A stretch of DNA of 64,000 bases from Ochrobactrum vermis (GCF_002975205.1 NZ_PCOC01000002.1:1255001-1319000); one strand, 5' to 3'. Positions 25,679-34,883 are shown, numbered from the stretch's first letter. Numbers and translations are program-made. Notes: generated by a model from the sequence alone, not told the origin.

Positions 25679-26494
25679 TTACGGGCAGAGAAATTTGACG
25701 GCGCGGCTTTCGGGATCGCAAAGCGTATCGATGACACTGCAATGATGCATGCCGTCGATTTCCCAGGCGCAGGTCTCGATTCCCGATCCGTACCAGATGT
25801 TTGCCAGCAGCGCATTTTGCCGCCTGAATTCCATCAGCTCGTCGCCACCGACACAGCAATGCACGGCGATATCCGGGCGAGGGCGGTGCAGTGCGACACT
25901 CTCCGCCACGGCTTCCGCCGCATCCATCGAAAAAATATCGTTCATCGCGGTTTTGAGCAGCGGGCGCAGATCATGCAGTCCGCTGATGGAAAGAACGCGC
26001 TTGATCCGTTCTGCTGTTGCCGCCGCAATGGGTGCGTTTTCGCAAGCCATGCGGCTGACCAGATGCCCCCCGGCGGAGTGGCCGGTCAAGGCGATGTCGC
26101 CGTCCACTTCCTGCGCCAGTCGGTCGATGAAGCGACCTATTTCCAGCGTGATGCCGGAAATGCGCGTTTCGGGGCACAGCGTATAGCTCGGCATGGCCAC
26201 GCGATATCCGCGCCCAAGCGCGCCTTGCGCCAGATGCGACCAGAAGCTTTTGTCCAGTCCCTTCCAATAGCCGCCATGAACATAAACAAGTGTTCCCTTG
26301 GCCGAGCCTTCCGGCAGGAAGAGGTCGTAATGGTTGCGCGCGCCGTCGGCATAGGCAATGTCGGGTATCAAACGGCCCTGATCACGCATTTTTTCGCGAA
26401 AGCCCGATGCCAGTTCCGTCCAGCGCGGCGGATAGCTGGCGGAATCGCTGATGGCCTTCATATTGTCATAGGCGGTATCGAAGTCGTGAAGCAC
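25679..26494 (-). CDS. Arylformamidase-like alpha/beta hydrolase
   Basis: A 271-residue hydrolase. The HGGYW oxyanion motif (VYVHGGYWKG), the nucleophile in TGHSAGGHL and the DxAYDN start are all features of the alpha/beta-fold kynurenine formamidases. A His in DGMHHCSVID completes the triad. Such enzymes hydrolyse N-formylkynurenine to kynurenine or N-formyl- and N-acyl-anthranilates to anthranilate. It is the last gene of the ligase/transporter unit, 35 bp after the 2-aminobenzoate-CoA ligase gene, which supports a product of anthranilate. A general carboxylesterase is the alternative. Confidence 0.75.
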   Translation of the reverse strand: MLHDFDTAYDNMKAISDSASYPPRWTELASGFREKMRDQGRLIPDIAYADGARNHYDLFLPEGSAKGTLVYVHGGYWKGLDKSFWSHLAQGALGRGYRVAMPSYTLCPETRISGITLEIGRFIDRLAQEVDGDIALTGHSAGGHLVSRMACENAPIAAATAERIKRVLSISGLHDLRPLLKTAMNDIFSMDAAEAVAESVALHRPRPDIAVHCCVGGDELMEFRRQNALLANIWYGSGIETCAWEIDGMHHCSVIDTLCDPESRAVKFLCP

Positions 26495-26529
26495 GGAAGT
26501 CTCCTGCGTATTTCATGTGTGAAGCCGCG

Positions 26530-28158
26530 TCAGGCGCGGGCTTCGCTTGCCGCCTGCGCGCGCAGGGCAGATCGCTGCAATTTTCCGGATTCCGTTTTGG
26601 GCAGGCTGGAAACCCAGCATATCACGCGGGGATATTTATAAGGCGCGAGTTCGCTTTTGACGTGGCTCTGCAGCGTTTCCTGCAAGCTCGTATCGCCAGC
26701 ATAACCCTCGTTCAGCACCACATAGGCTTTCACGATGCAGCCCCGTTCGTCATCGGGTGCTGCCACCACGCCGCATTCCGCCACGGCTGGATGCGCGAGC
26801 AGGCTGGCTTCGACCTCCGGCCCGGCAATATTGTATCCGGCGGAAACGATCATGTCGTCATTGCGCGCCTGATACCAGAAATAGCCGTCCTCATCCATGA
26901 CATAGGTGTCACCGGTGATGTTCCAGCCGTTTTCGACATATTTGGTCTGGCGCGGGTCGGCCAGATACTTGCAGCCGAGCGGTCCGCGAACGGCGAGGCA
27001 TCCAGGCGTGCCGGGCGCGCATTCCTGCCCGTTGTCATCGATAACGCGGGCTTCATAACCGGGGATAGGCTTGCCGGTTGCGCCGGGGCGAATATCGTCT
27101 TCCGGCGCGGAGATGAAGATATGCAGCATTTCCGTTGCACCGATGCCGTCTGCCAGCGAAAGCCCGGTCGCGCGCTTCCACGCTTCGAAAGTGGGGAGCG
27201 GCAGTGCCTCACCAGCAGAAACACATTTGCGCAGCGAAGACAGATCATATTGATCGATCTTCGAAAGCATGGCGCGGTAAGCAGTCGGCGCGGTGAAACA
27301 GACAGTCGGCTTATACTCACCGATAGCGAGTGCAAGATCATGCGGCGCGGTCTTTGCAGGAAGCACTGTTGAAGCGCCGATCCTGAAGGGAAAGAGAACC
27401 AGCCCGCCAAGACCGAATGTGAAAGCCAGCGGGGGCGAGCCAATGAAAATGTCGTCTTCCGTCGCGTCCAGAATGTGATGCGCATAGCAGTCGCAGACAA
27501 TCAGCAGATCGCGGTGAAAATGGATTGTCGCCTTCGGCAGGCCGGTGGTGCCGGATGTGAAGCCGAGCAGGCACGGATCATCCCCGCGCGTCGCGACCGC
27601 CTCGAATTCGCTGGAGGCTTCGGACAGCAATGCGCCAAGCTCTCCGCCTGCATTGCCTTCCCATGTCACCAGTGTCTTGACGAAACCTGTCTGCGCCATC
27701 GCATTTTGCATTTCACCGATCAGCGCGCGATCGCAAAAAGCGATGCTGATTTCGGCCTTGTCGATGATCTGGACCAGCTCCCGGGCGCGCAAGAGCGGCA
27801 TGGTCGCGACCACAACGCCGCCTGCTTTGATGATCGCCATATAGAGCGCAATCTTGGTCGGGTTGTTACCCGAGCGGATCATCACGCGATTGCCGGGTTT
27901 CATGCCGAGCTTGTCGGTGAGCAAATTGGCGATCTTGTTGATCACCGCGGCAAGATCGCGATAGGTCCAGCGCACGCCCGGCGCCTGCAAGGCGATACGG
28001 TCGCCTTTGCCATTTGCAAGATGGGCGTCCACCAGTTCGGTGGTCGCGTTCAGCTGTTCCGGGTAGCCGAGTTCCTCGAGGTTGATGATATCTGGTAAAA
28101 GTTCCGCAGCCGGGAGATTATCCAGAACGAATGTGTCCACATGAGCGCTGGGGTGCAT
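26530..28158 (-). CDS. abmG: 2-aminobenzoate (anthranilate)-CoA ligase
   Basis: A 542-residue adenylate-forming enzyme. FTSGTTGLPKATIHFH is the phosphate-binding loop, GATEMLHIFIS the adenine motif, TGDTYVMDEDGYFWYQAR the hinge region and PKTESGKLQR carries the catalytic Lys. The PSAHVDTFVLDNLP start is typical of benzoate/2-aminobenzoate-CoA ligases. It activates anthranilate with ATP and CoA, supplying the substrate of the monooxygenase/reductase at 11260-13584. It follows livF by 41 bp, and a perfect palindrome spans that junction. Benzoate-type substrates cannot be excluded by sequence, but the second operon matches anthranilate best. Confidence 0.88.
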   Translation of the reverse strand: MHPSAHVDTFVLDNLPAAELLPDIINLEELGYPEQLNATTELVDAHLANGKGDRIALQAPGVRWTYRDLAAVINKIANLLTDKLGMKPGNRVMIRSGNNPTKIALYMAIIKAGGVVVATMPLLRARELVQIIDKAEISIAFCDRALIGEMQNAMAQTGFVKTLVTWEGNAGGELGALLSEASSEFEAVATRGDDPCLLGFTSGTTGLPKATIHFHRDLLIVCDCYAHHILDATEDDIFIGSPPLAFTFGLGGLVLFPFRIGASTVLPAKTAPHDLALAIGEYKPTVCFTAPTAYRAMLSKIDQYDLSSLRKCVSAGEALPLPTFEAWKRATGLSLADGIGATEMLHIFISAPEDDIRPGATGKPIPGYEARVIDDNGQECAPGTPGCLAVRGPLGCKYLADPRQTKYVENGWNITGDTYVMDEDGYFWYQARNDDMIVSAGYNIAGPEVEASLLAHPAVAECGVVAAPDDERGCIVKAYVVLNEGYAGDTSLQETLQSHVKSELAPYKYPRVICWVSSLPKTESGKLQRSALRAQAASEARA

Positions 28159-28183
28159 GCTCGTCTCCTGTCAATTCCAATTT

Positions 28184-28207
28184 ACGTTTGACTGCGAGGT
28201 CAAACGT
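28184..28207. promoter_or_regulatory. Perfect 9-bp inverted repeat at the livF/ligase junction
   Basis: ACGTTTGAC-TGCGAG-GTCAAACGT: two exact 9-bp arms with a 6-nt spacer, covering the livF stop codon and the start of the 41-bp gap before the ligase gene. It could be a TetR- or GntR-type operator for an internal promoter, or an mRNA hairpin that adjusts ligase expression. Confidence 0.5.
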
Positions 28208-28901
28208 GCAAGTAACGTTCCTTGATGTCGGGGGTGTTCAAAAGGGCGGCGTTGTCGCCGCTCCACACCACACGGCCTTTCTCGATAACCACGTGACGGT
28301 CTGCGAAGCGTGCCAGCGCATCAACATTCTTGTCGATGACGAGGATCGCTTCGCCCTCATCCTTGATGTTGCGCAGGCAGGACCAGATTTCTTCGCGCAT
28401 TAGCGGCGACAGGCCTTCCGTCGCCTCATCCAGCACGACCATTTTCGGATTGGTCATCAGGGCGCGACCGACCGCCAGCATCTGCTGTTCGCCGCCGGAA
28501 AGCTGGTTGCCCATATTGCGCCGTCGTTCTTTCAGGCGCGGGAACATCCGATAGATGCTCTCCAGCGTCCATTTGGACGAGCGGGCATCCGAGCGTCGGG
28601 TGGCCAAAAGGTTTTCCTCGACACTGAGCGTCGGGAATATCTGCCGTCCTTCCGGGACCAGCCCCAGCCCCTCGCGGGCAATCGCATGAGGCGGCTTGCC
28701 GGTCACGTCATGGCCATTGACGAAAACCTTGCCGCCCTTCGGCGGAAGCAGGCCGAAGATCGACTTGATGGTTGTCGTTTTGCCCATGCCGTTTCTGCCG
28801 AGAATGGTAACGACCTCTCCTGCACCGACTTCAAAATCGATGCCAAAGAGAATGCGGGACTGGCCATAGGCGTTCTGGAGTCCTTCGACTTTCAGCATCA
28901 A
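28200..28901 (-). CDS. livF: Branched-chain-type ABC transporter ATPase LivF
   Basis: A 233-residue ATPase with Walker A GRNGMGKTTT, signature LSGGEQQMLAVGRAL and Walker B VVLDEATEGL. Its ATG overlaps the livG stop (ATGA). With livG, livM, livH and the binding protein it forms a complete high-affinity transporter of the hydrophobic amino-acid (HAAT) family. HAAT systems embedded in aromatic operons import aromatic acids; anthranilate or a precursor is the likely cargo here. Confidence 0.92.
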   Translation of the reverse strand: MMLKVEGLQNAYGQSRILFGIDFEVGAGEVVTILGRNGMGKTTTIKSIFGLLPPKGGKVFVNGHDVTGKPPHAIAREGLGLVPEGRQIFPTLSVEENLLATRRSDARSSKWTLESIYRMFPRLKERRRNMGNQLSGGEQQMLAVGRALMTNPKMVVLDEATEGLSPLMREEIWSCLRNIKDEGEAILVIDKNVDALARFADRHVVIEKGRVVWSGDNAALLNTPDIKERYLHV

Positions 28902-29653
28902 GCGGCCTCCTCTTCACCGAGATAGGCGGCGCGCACGTCCGGGTCGGAGCGCACGGCGGCGGGTGTTCCCGATGCGATGACGCGCCCGTAGACAAGCACG
29001 CTCACCTGATCGGCCAGCGAGAAAACGGCATCCATGTCATGCTCGATCAGAACCAGCGTGTGGGTCTGGCGCAGTGAGCGCATCAGCTCCACCAGCACCA
29101 CGGATTCCTCGTGGCTGGTGCCAGCCAGTGGCTCGTCGAGAAGCAACATTTGCGCTTGCGTGGCGAGTGCGATGGCAATTTCAAGCTGGCGCTTTTCGCC
29201 GTGCGACAGCGTCCCGGCCCGGCGATGGGCGCGGTCGTCCAGCCGCACGCGGGCAAGCGCTGCCATGGCTTGCTCGTTGATATCGGCTTCCTTGCTCGCC
29301 GCCTGAAAGAAACGGAAGCTTGAGCCGGACCGTGCCTGAACGGCCAGCGCAACATTGTCCAGCACGCTGAAGCCCTCCAGAACCGAGGTGATCTGAAACG
29401 AGCGCGCAAGGCCCAGGTGAACACGAGCGGGCATGGCGAGACCAGAAATGTCACGACCATCAAAGATCACCGAGCCACGGTCACTTTTGAGATTGCCCGA
29501 AAGTTGGTGGATCAATGTGGTCTTTCCAGCGCCATTCGGGCCGATCAGCGCATGAATTTCGCCACGTTTGACGGTGAGATTGACGCCGTCCGTGACTTTG
29601 AGCGCGCCGAAGCTTTTGTGCAGGTCATGAACCTGCAGAAGTTCATCCGACAT
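28898..29653 (-). CDS. livG: Branched-chain-type ABC transporter ATPase LivG
   Basis: A 251-residue ATPase with Walker A GPNGAGKTTL, signature LSHGEKRQLEIAIAL (a LivG-type variant), Walker B MLLLDEPLAG and the IEHDMDAVF switch. The ATG at 29653 has GGAGG six bases upstream and overlaps the end of livM by 11 bp; a GTG at 29665 is the alternative. It is the second ATPase of the HAAT transporter. Confidence 0.92.
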   Translation of the reverse strand: MSDELLQVHDLHKSFGALKVTDGVNLTVKRGEIHALIGPNGAGKTTLIHQLSGNLKSDRGSVIFDGRDISGLAMPARVHLGLARSFQITSVLEGFSVLDNVALAVQARSGSSFRFFQAASKEADINEQAMAALARVRLDDRAHRRAGTLSHGEKRQLEIAIALATQAQMLLLDEPLAGTSHEESVVLVELMRSLRQTHTLVLIEHDMDAVFSLADQVSVLVYGRVIASGTPAAVRSDPDVRAAYLGEEEAA

Positions 29654-30656
29654 CGGAACCTCCACGCAGCTTGCGGATCAGTCCGCCAATGCCGTCGCGA
29701 CTGAAAAGCACGACGAGGACGAGGAAAAGGCCGAGACCGAGTTTCCAGTGCTCGGAGAAATGCGCCAGCACTTCTTCCAGCACGATGAAGGCGGTTGCGC
29801 CGAGGACCGGGCCGATCAGCGTGCCCATTCCGCCCAGCACCACCATGACGATCAGTTCGCCGGAGCGCTGCCAGCTCATGAAAGCAGGCGAAACGAACTG
29901 GATCTGGTTGGCGAGCAGCACACCGGCAATCGCCGCCGCCACACCGGCAATCACATAGGCGGTGAGCTGAAACGAGAAGGGCGAGAAGCCGATGGCGCGC
30001 ATGCGCACCGGATTGTCCCGCGTGCCACGCAGCACGCGACCGAACCTTGAATGCACCAGCATGCGGAAGGTGAGAAACGCGCCGACAAGCAGCGCCAGCA
30101 CGAAATAGAACAGCACCAGGTTGCTCGAAAGCAGCGTATTGCCGAACAGCGTCGAGCGAGTGGACAGCGTCATCCCGTCGTCGCCGCCAAAGGCTGAAAG
30201 GGATACCATGAAGAAGAAGACCATTTGTCCGAAGGCCAGCGTGATCATGATGAAATAGACGCCGCTGGTTCGAAGCGAAATATAGCCGGTGACAAGCGCG
30301 AAGAGCGCTGCGGCAGCGGTGGCTGCGGCCATCTGAAGGATCAGATCGTTGATGCCGTAGCTGGACAGAATGCCGACGGCATAAGCGCCGATCCCGATAT
30401 AGGCGGCATGACCAAAGGACACGAGCGCGCCGTAACCCATGATGAAGTTGAGCGAAAGTGCTGCCAGCGCGAAGACCATGATGCGGGTCACGATCACCAG
30501 AAGGAAGCTGTCGCCCAGAACGGAGGCAAGAAGTGGAACGATTGCAAAGGCGGCGAAGACCAGCCACGGGCCTGCATCCAGCAAAGGCGAGGTTCGACCC
30601 TTTGCCTTTTCCGGCATGGTGGTATCACGCGTGCTGTTATGGGTAATCTCGCTCAT
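29643..30656 (-). CDS. livM: Branched-chain-type ABC transporter permease LivM
   Basis: A 337-residue inner-membrane protein with eight or more hydrophobic segments, the LSLNFIMGYGALVSFGHAAY (family hallmark GYxGxxSxGH) segment and the cytoplasmic SRFGRVLRGTRDNPVRMRAIG loop. It pairs with LivH to form the membrane channel. Its start overlaps the livH stop as ATGA and has GGAGG upstream. Confidence 0.92.
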   Translation of the reverse strand: MSEITHNSTRDTTMPEKAKGRTSPLLDAGPWLVFAAFAIVPLLASVLGDSFLLVIVTRIMVFALAALSLNFIMGYGALVSFGHAAYIGIGAYAVGILSSYGINDLILQMAAATAAAALFALVTGYISLRTSGVYFIMITLAFGQMVFFFMVSLSAFGGDDGMTLSTRSTLFGNTLLSSNLVLFYFVLALLVGAFLTFRMLVHSRFGRVLRGTRDNPVRMRAIGFSPFSFQLTAYVIAGVAAAIAGVLLANQIQFVSPAFMSWQRSGELIVMVVLGGMGTLIGPVLGATAFIVLEEVLAHFSEHWKLGLGLFLVLVVLFSRDGIGGLIRKLRGGSDVG

Positions 30657-31579
30657 CGCGTTCCTCCCTGTGCCGGGAAGAGACCCGTCGGGCGGAAATA
30701 GAGCACCGCTGCCATCAGAATATAGGTGAGCATCGGCACCAGCGTGCGGCCCATTTGCGAGGCGGCGGCGGGGTCGAGCAGATTGCGCAGCAGCATCGGC
30801 CCGAATGTGCGGCCAAGTGTGTCGACAAGGCCGACAATGATCGCCGCAACAAAAGCACCGCGCACGGAACCGACGCCGCCGATCACGATGACGACGAATG
30901 TCAGGATCAGGATGGAATCGCCCATGCCCGGGTCGACCGAGAGGATGGGCGAGACCATGCCACCGGCAAAGCCTGCAAGCATTGCGCCCAATCCGAATAC
31001 CACCATGAACAGGCGGCGGATATTGATGCCGAGAGCCGAAACCATGTCGCCATTGGTTGCCCCGGCGCGCAGCAGCATGCCGATGCGCGTGTGATTGACG
31101 AGAAGGTAGAGGCCTGCCGCCGTCAGAAGACCAGCCGCGATGATCAGCAGGCGATAGACGGGATAGCGCAGATTTCCAAAAAGCTGGATGGAGCCGGAGA
31201 GGGATTCCGGCATCGGCACGCTGAGCGGTGCCGCGCCCCAGATGATCTTCACCAGTTCATTCACAATCAGGATCAGCCCGAATGTCGCCAGAACCTGATC
31301 GAGATGGCTTCGTTCATATAATCGTCGAAAGACCAGCACTTCCAGCACGATGCCGATGACCAGCGTGACGGGAAGGGCGATCAGGATGCCGTAGAAGAAG
31401 CTGCCGGTCATGGCAGTGAAGGTCGCGGTCAGATAAGCGCCGACCATATAAAGAACGCCATGCGCCAGATTGATCAGGTCCATGACGCCGAAGATCAGCG
31501 TCAGCCCGGCGGCGACGAGAAAGAGCAAAATGCCGAACTGAATCCCGTTAAGGGATTGCAGCAGAAAAAGATTGAACAT
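30653..31579 (-). CDS. livH: Branched-chain-type ABC transporter permease LivH
   Basis: A 308-residue permease with the typical LNGIQFGILLFLVAAGLTLIFG start, NLAHGVLYMVGAYL, and GLGAMLAGFAGGMVSPI. It is the second membrane subunit of the HAAT transporter. A 120-bp gap with a strong hairpin lies between the binding-protein gene and this gene, which probably sets a higher level of binding protein. Confidence 0.92.
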   Translation of the reverse strand: MFNLFLLQSLNGIQFGILLFLVAAGLTLIFGVMDLINLAHGVLYMVGAYLTATFTAMTGSFFYGILIALPVTLVIGIVLEVLVFRRLYERSHLDQVLATFGLILIVNELVKIIWGAAPLSVPMPESLSGSIQLFGNLRYPVYRLLIIAAGLLTAAGLYLLVNHTRIGMLLRAGATNGDMVSALGINIRRLFMVVFGLGAMLAGFAGGMVSPILSVDPGMGDSILILTFVVIVIGGVGSVRGAFVAAIIVGLVDTLGRTFGPMLLRNLLDPAAASQMGRTLVPMLTYILMAAVLYFRPTGLFPAQGGTR

Positions 31580-31615
31580 GGGGGACGTCCGGAACTCGTT
31601 GTACAGAAATCCAGT

Positions 31616-31638
31616 TCACGCCAGACCGGCTGGCGTGA
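31616..31638 (-). other. Intercistronic hairpin between binding-protein gene and livH
   Basis: TCACGCCAG and CTGGCGTGA pair perfectly over 9 bp with a 5-nt loop (ACCGG). No T run follows on the minus strand. It likely stabilises the upstream binding-protein message or causes partial termination. Confidence 0.55.
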
Positions 31639-31699
31639 CCTGTTTCAGACTTGGAAATTGAGAAGGCTGAGCTCATGGGAGCGCCCTTCTTCCACCGGG

Positions 31700-32869
31700 T
31701 TACATCTTGCATTCAGCTGCGTAATTGTCCTTGTAGTCGTTGAAGACCGTTTCAACGTAGGACGTGGCGAACTGGCCGTCATCACGTTTGACGACTTTGG
31801 TCAGGTAGAAATTCTGGATCGGGAAGTGGTTATCGCCAAAGCTGAATTCACCGCGCGGTGAGGTGAACTTGGCGGTCTTCATGGCGGCTCGCAAGGCATC
31901 CTTATCGGCAATATTGCCATTGACCTGCTTGACCGCCGCATCGATCAGCATGGCAGCATCGTAAGCCTGTACGGCGAAGGTCGCCGGAATGCGCTTGAAC
32001 TTGGCTTCATATGCGGCGGCGAATTCCTTGGCCGGCGCGGAATCGAGATCCGGCGCCCAGTTCGAACCAGCGAAGAACCCGACTGCCGCATCCTGCTGCG
32101 CGGGCAGGGTCGTCTCGTCCACGGTGAAAGCGGAGAGGAACGGCGTGCCTTCAAGACCGGCCTGGCGATATTGCTTGACGAAATTCACGCCCATGCCGCC
32201 GGGCAGGAAAGCATAGACCGCGTCCGGCTGTTCAGCAGCGATCTGCGCCAGTTCTGCCGAATAGTCGAGCTGGCCGAGCGGCACATAGATTTCCTGCGCG
32301 ACTTCGTTCTTGTAGGAATGCTTGAAACCGGCCAGCGCGTCCTTGCCCGCCTGATAGTTGGGGGCGATCAGGACAACACGCTGGTAGTTCTGCTTTTCGG
32401 CATATTTGCCGGAAACTTCATGCATCTGGTCGTTCTGATAGGAGGTGACGAACAGATTGGCGTTGCAATCCTTGCCAGCCAGATTGGACGTGCCCGCATT
32501 GGTTGAGATCAGGAATGCACCGGAATCGGTCGCCGGTTTGACGATGGCGTTCAGGACATTGGAGAAAATCGGCCCGACGACGAAATCCACCTTGTCGCGC
32601 TGGATCATCTGCTGGACCTTGTTGACGCCGATATCCGGTTTCTGCTCATCGTCTTGAATGATGATTTCAGCATCGAGGCCGCCGAGCTTGTTGCCCAGCT
32701 TGTCCATGGCAAGCAGAAAGCCGTCGCGGGATTGTTCGCCCAAAAGCGCCGACGGTCCGCTCAGCGTATAGATCAAACCGATCTTGATCTTGCCGTCTTC
32801 GGCCTGCGCGGTTCCGGTCAACATGGTTGCGGCGAGCAGCGTGAGAGCTGCTTTCGTCGAAATTTTCAT
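31700..32869 (-). CDS. HAAT-type ABC substrate-binding protein
   Basis: A 389-residue periplasmic protein with a clean Sec signal (first 22 residues, ending TAQA) and the LivK-type start GKIKIGLIYTLSGPSALLGEQSRDG. The ATG at 32869 follows AGGTGG; a longer frame starts upstream without a signal peptide. It resembles binding proteins for aromatic acids found beside benzoate or anthranilate genes. It is the first transporter gene, downstream of the cupin gene by 131 bp, with no gene in between. Confidence 0.9.
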   Translation of the reverse strand: MKISTKAALTLLAATMLTGTAQAEDGKIKIGLIYTLSGPSALLGEQSRDGFLLAMDKLGNKLGGLDAEIIIQDDEQKPDIGVNKVQQMIQRDKVDFVVGPIFSNVLNAIVKPATDSGAFLISTNAGTSNLAGKDCNANLFVTSYQNDQMHEVSGKYAEKQNYQRVVLIAPNYQAGKDALAGFKHSYKNEVAQEIYVPLGQLDYSAELAQIAAEQPDAVYAFLPGGMGVNFVKQYRQAGLEGTPFLSAFTVDETTLPAQQDAAVGFFAGSNWAPDLDSAPAKEFAAAYEAKFKRIPATFAVQAYDAAMLIDAAVKQVNGNIADKDALRAAMKTAKFTSPRGEFSFGDNHFPIQNFYLTKVVKRDDGQFATSYVETVFNDYKDNYAAECKM

Positions 32870-33000
32870 TGTTCCACCTCGATTGCAGATTTCTGCTTTG
32901 TTTTCTTTCGCATTTTCCGACGCAAAACCGCTTCGCATTTTTGCTGGAAATGCTGTGATACCCGGCAGATGTACTCCCATACCTCTGCCGGGCGGATGCA

Positions 33001-33447
33001 TTATTCTGCTGGCGCGGGCAAAAATTCAACCTCATGTGCCGGTGCAACGCGAACTATTTCAGCGGGATCACCGACATTATCGATGCGAACGAACAGGTCC
33101 CAAAGCTTTGCGGTCGGCGAAACCCAGAAAATGCACTTCACCGGCTGTTCGGACTTGTTGAAAATGCCGTGCGACAGGTTGCGCGGCAGGCAGACGAGAT
33201 CGCCAGCCTCTGCAACGGCTTCCTTGCCGTCGAGAAGCAGGTCGAAGCGGCCTTCGAGTACATAGATGAACTCTTCCTGCGTCGTGTGGATGTGCGGCGG
33301 AACGAACGTGCCGGGAGGGAAGGTTGCGTGCCATGACATGGAGCTTTCGCAGACATGCTTGGGCACATAGGTCTGGCCCAGAATGTGCCAGACAACACCG
33401 TCCACAGAGGAACCGGATTTGGTAACGCCAGCTGGAAGATCAGTCAC
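33001..33447 (-). CDS. Small cupin protein of the anthranilate unit
   Basis: A 148-residue single-domain cupin. Motif 1 is PPHIHTTQEEFIYVLEG and motif 2 GDLVCLPRNLSHGIFN, so all metal ligands (two or three His and one Glu) are present and metal binding is expected. It sits between the FAD monooxygenase gene (35-bp gap) and the ABC binding-protein gene, so it is probably a pathway enzyme. A ring-cleaving dioxygenase, an isomerase, or a ligand-sensing protein are all possible. It is not like 3-hydroxyanthranilate dioxygenase in size or motif order. Confidence 0.8.
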   Translation of the reverse strand: MTDLPAGVTKSGSSVDGVVWHILGQTYVPKHVCESSMSWHATFPPGTFVPPHIHTTQEEFIYVLEGRFDLLLDGKEAVAEAGDLVCLPRNLSHGIFNKSEQPVKCIFWVSPTAKLWDLFVRIDNVGDPAEIVRVAPAHEVEFLPAPAE

Positions 33448-33482
33448 TTTAATTCCCTCTCATAAGATTTCGGAGGCTAGAC

Positions 33483-34724
33483 TCAGGCATAAGCCCGGTT
33501 AACCTGTTGTGTTGAAAAGCCGGCCTTTGCGGCATAGCCGCGAACAATCGCCTCGCGCTCGGCAAAGCTGATGACGCCGTCCAGATCGGCGACGCCGGAC
33601 GGTGCGCGCCGTTCGACCTCATCGATGACGCCTTCCGGGCCGCCCAGCCGGTTAAGCCTGACGATTTCCGCCGTCGCAGGCAGGCGGATGGCCTGATAGG
33701 CGGCAAGTGCTGCGCGACCGTGTTCGGCGGCGGCAAGATGATCGGCAAGCGTGCGCGCGTCGATGATCGCCTGGCTGGCACCATTCGACCCGACCGGATA
33801 CATCGGATGCGCGGCATCGCCGATCAGCGCCACACGGCCATCGGTCCACCAGCGGGCGGGATCGCGGTCGCACATCGGATATTCGAAGAATGTATCGGTT
33901 GCCCGCACCAGCGCGGCAAGGTCCACGACATTGATGCCGAATTTTTCGACATGGGGCATCAGCTCTTCATGCGTGCCGCGACGGCTCCAGTCCTCACGCT
34001 TCGGCGCAGGCGATCCATCGGCGCCCGGACGATAGGTGACAACCCAGTTGTTGAGGATTTTTCCGGGCGTGGAGCCCTTGGCTATCGGATAAAGCACCAG
34101 CTTATAGGTGAAGCCGCCAGCAACGATCATGGTGCGACCGTCGAGGAAAGGATCGCTTTCAACCGCGCCGCGCCACATCATGACGCCATTCCATTTGAGC
34201 CCGGCTTCGTTCGGGAACATCTGATGCCGGATGACGGAATGGATGCCATCCGCGCCGATAATGACATCGGCGGTCGCCGAGGCGATTTTCGATCCTTCGG
34301 CAAAGTGAATCGTCGCTGAGCCTTCATTCTGGACATAGCCAACGCAGCGCTGGTTGGCGACGATGGCGTCTGGTCCAAGCCGCTCGATCACCGCGTCAAA
34401 AAGCAGTTTCTGCAAATAGCCGCGATGGATGGAAAACTGCGGCACATCATAGCCCGCATCCATGCCGCGGGGTTCGCGCCAGATTTCCTGGCCCTGCCGT
34501 GTGGCGTAAATCAGCTCGCGGGTGCGGATGCCGGTGGCGTCGAGCGCGGGCAGGAGGCCGATTTCGGCCAGTTCGCGGATGGCATGTGGAAGAACATTGA
34601 TGCCAACGCCCAATTCGCGGACTTCCGGCGCTGCTTCGAAAATCTGGCAGTCAATGCCCCGTGCATGCAGCATCAGTGCCATGGTGAGGCCACCAATGCC
34701 TCCTCCGACGATAATCGCTTTCAT
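33483..34724 (-). CDS. Group A FAD-dependent aromatic monooxygenase
   Basis: A 413-residue flavoprotein hydroxylase. GGGIGGLTMALML at the N terminus binds the ADP part of FAD, DVIIGADGIHSVIR is the DG motif and GDAAHPMYPVGSNGASQAI the second FAD motif. Closest look-alikes are the PhzS/salicylate-hydroxylase type and quinolone or kynurenine hydroxylases. The ATG at 34724 follows AGGGAA; a longer frame starts at 34769. As the first gene of the unit that ends with anthranilate-CoA ligase and arylformamidase, it probably starts attack on a bicyclic or substituted anthranilate precursor. The substrate is inferred, not shown. Confidence 0.87.
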   Translation of the reverse strand: MKAIIVGGGIGGLTMALMLHARGIDCQIFEAAPEVRELGVGINVLPHAIRELAEIGLLPALDATGIRTRELIYATRQGQEIWREPRGMDAGYDVPQFSIHRGYLQKLLFDAVIERLGPDAIVANQRCVGYVQNEGSATIHFAEGSKIASATADVIIGADGIHSVIRHQMFPNEAGLKWNGVMMWRGAVESDPFLDGRTMIVAGGFTYKLVLYPIAKGSTPGKILNNWVVTYRPGADGSPAPKREDWSRRGTHEELMPHVEKFGINVVDLAALVRATDTFFEYPMCDRDPARWWTDGRVALIGDAAHPMYPVGSNGASQAIIDARTLADHLAAAEHGRAALAAYQAIRLPATAEIVRLNRLGGPEGVIDEVERRAPSGVADLDGVISFAEREAIVRGYAAKAGFSTQQVNRAYA

Positions 34725-34883
34725 TCGCGGTTCCCTTTTTCGTGGCTGCTCTCTGGCGCCTGGGTCCAACGATAAAAGCGGGAACGATGTTGTCTATCAC
34801 TAAATCGCCATTCTTAGCGGGAAACCGCCAGAAACACGCTTTCTGGCAAAATTTTCGCGATGCTTGCGCTCTCGGCGCAGCGT

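Noticed and set aside
20778..34724. Alkylquinolone (aqdABC-type) degradation cluster
   Set aside because: FAD monooxygenase and alpha/beta hydrolases are present, but they are spread over two operons and no sequence feature ties the 261-residue hydrolase to quinolone dioxygenases; kept only as one possible substrate class.
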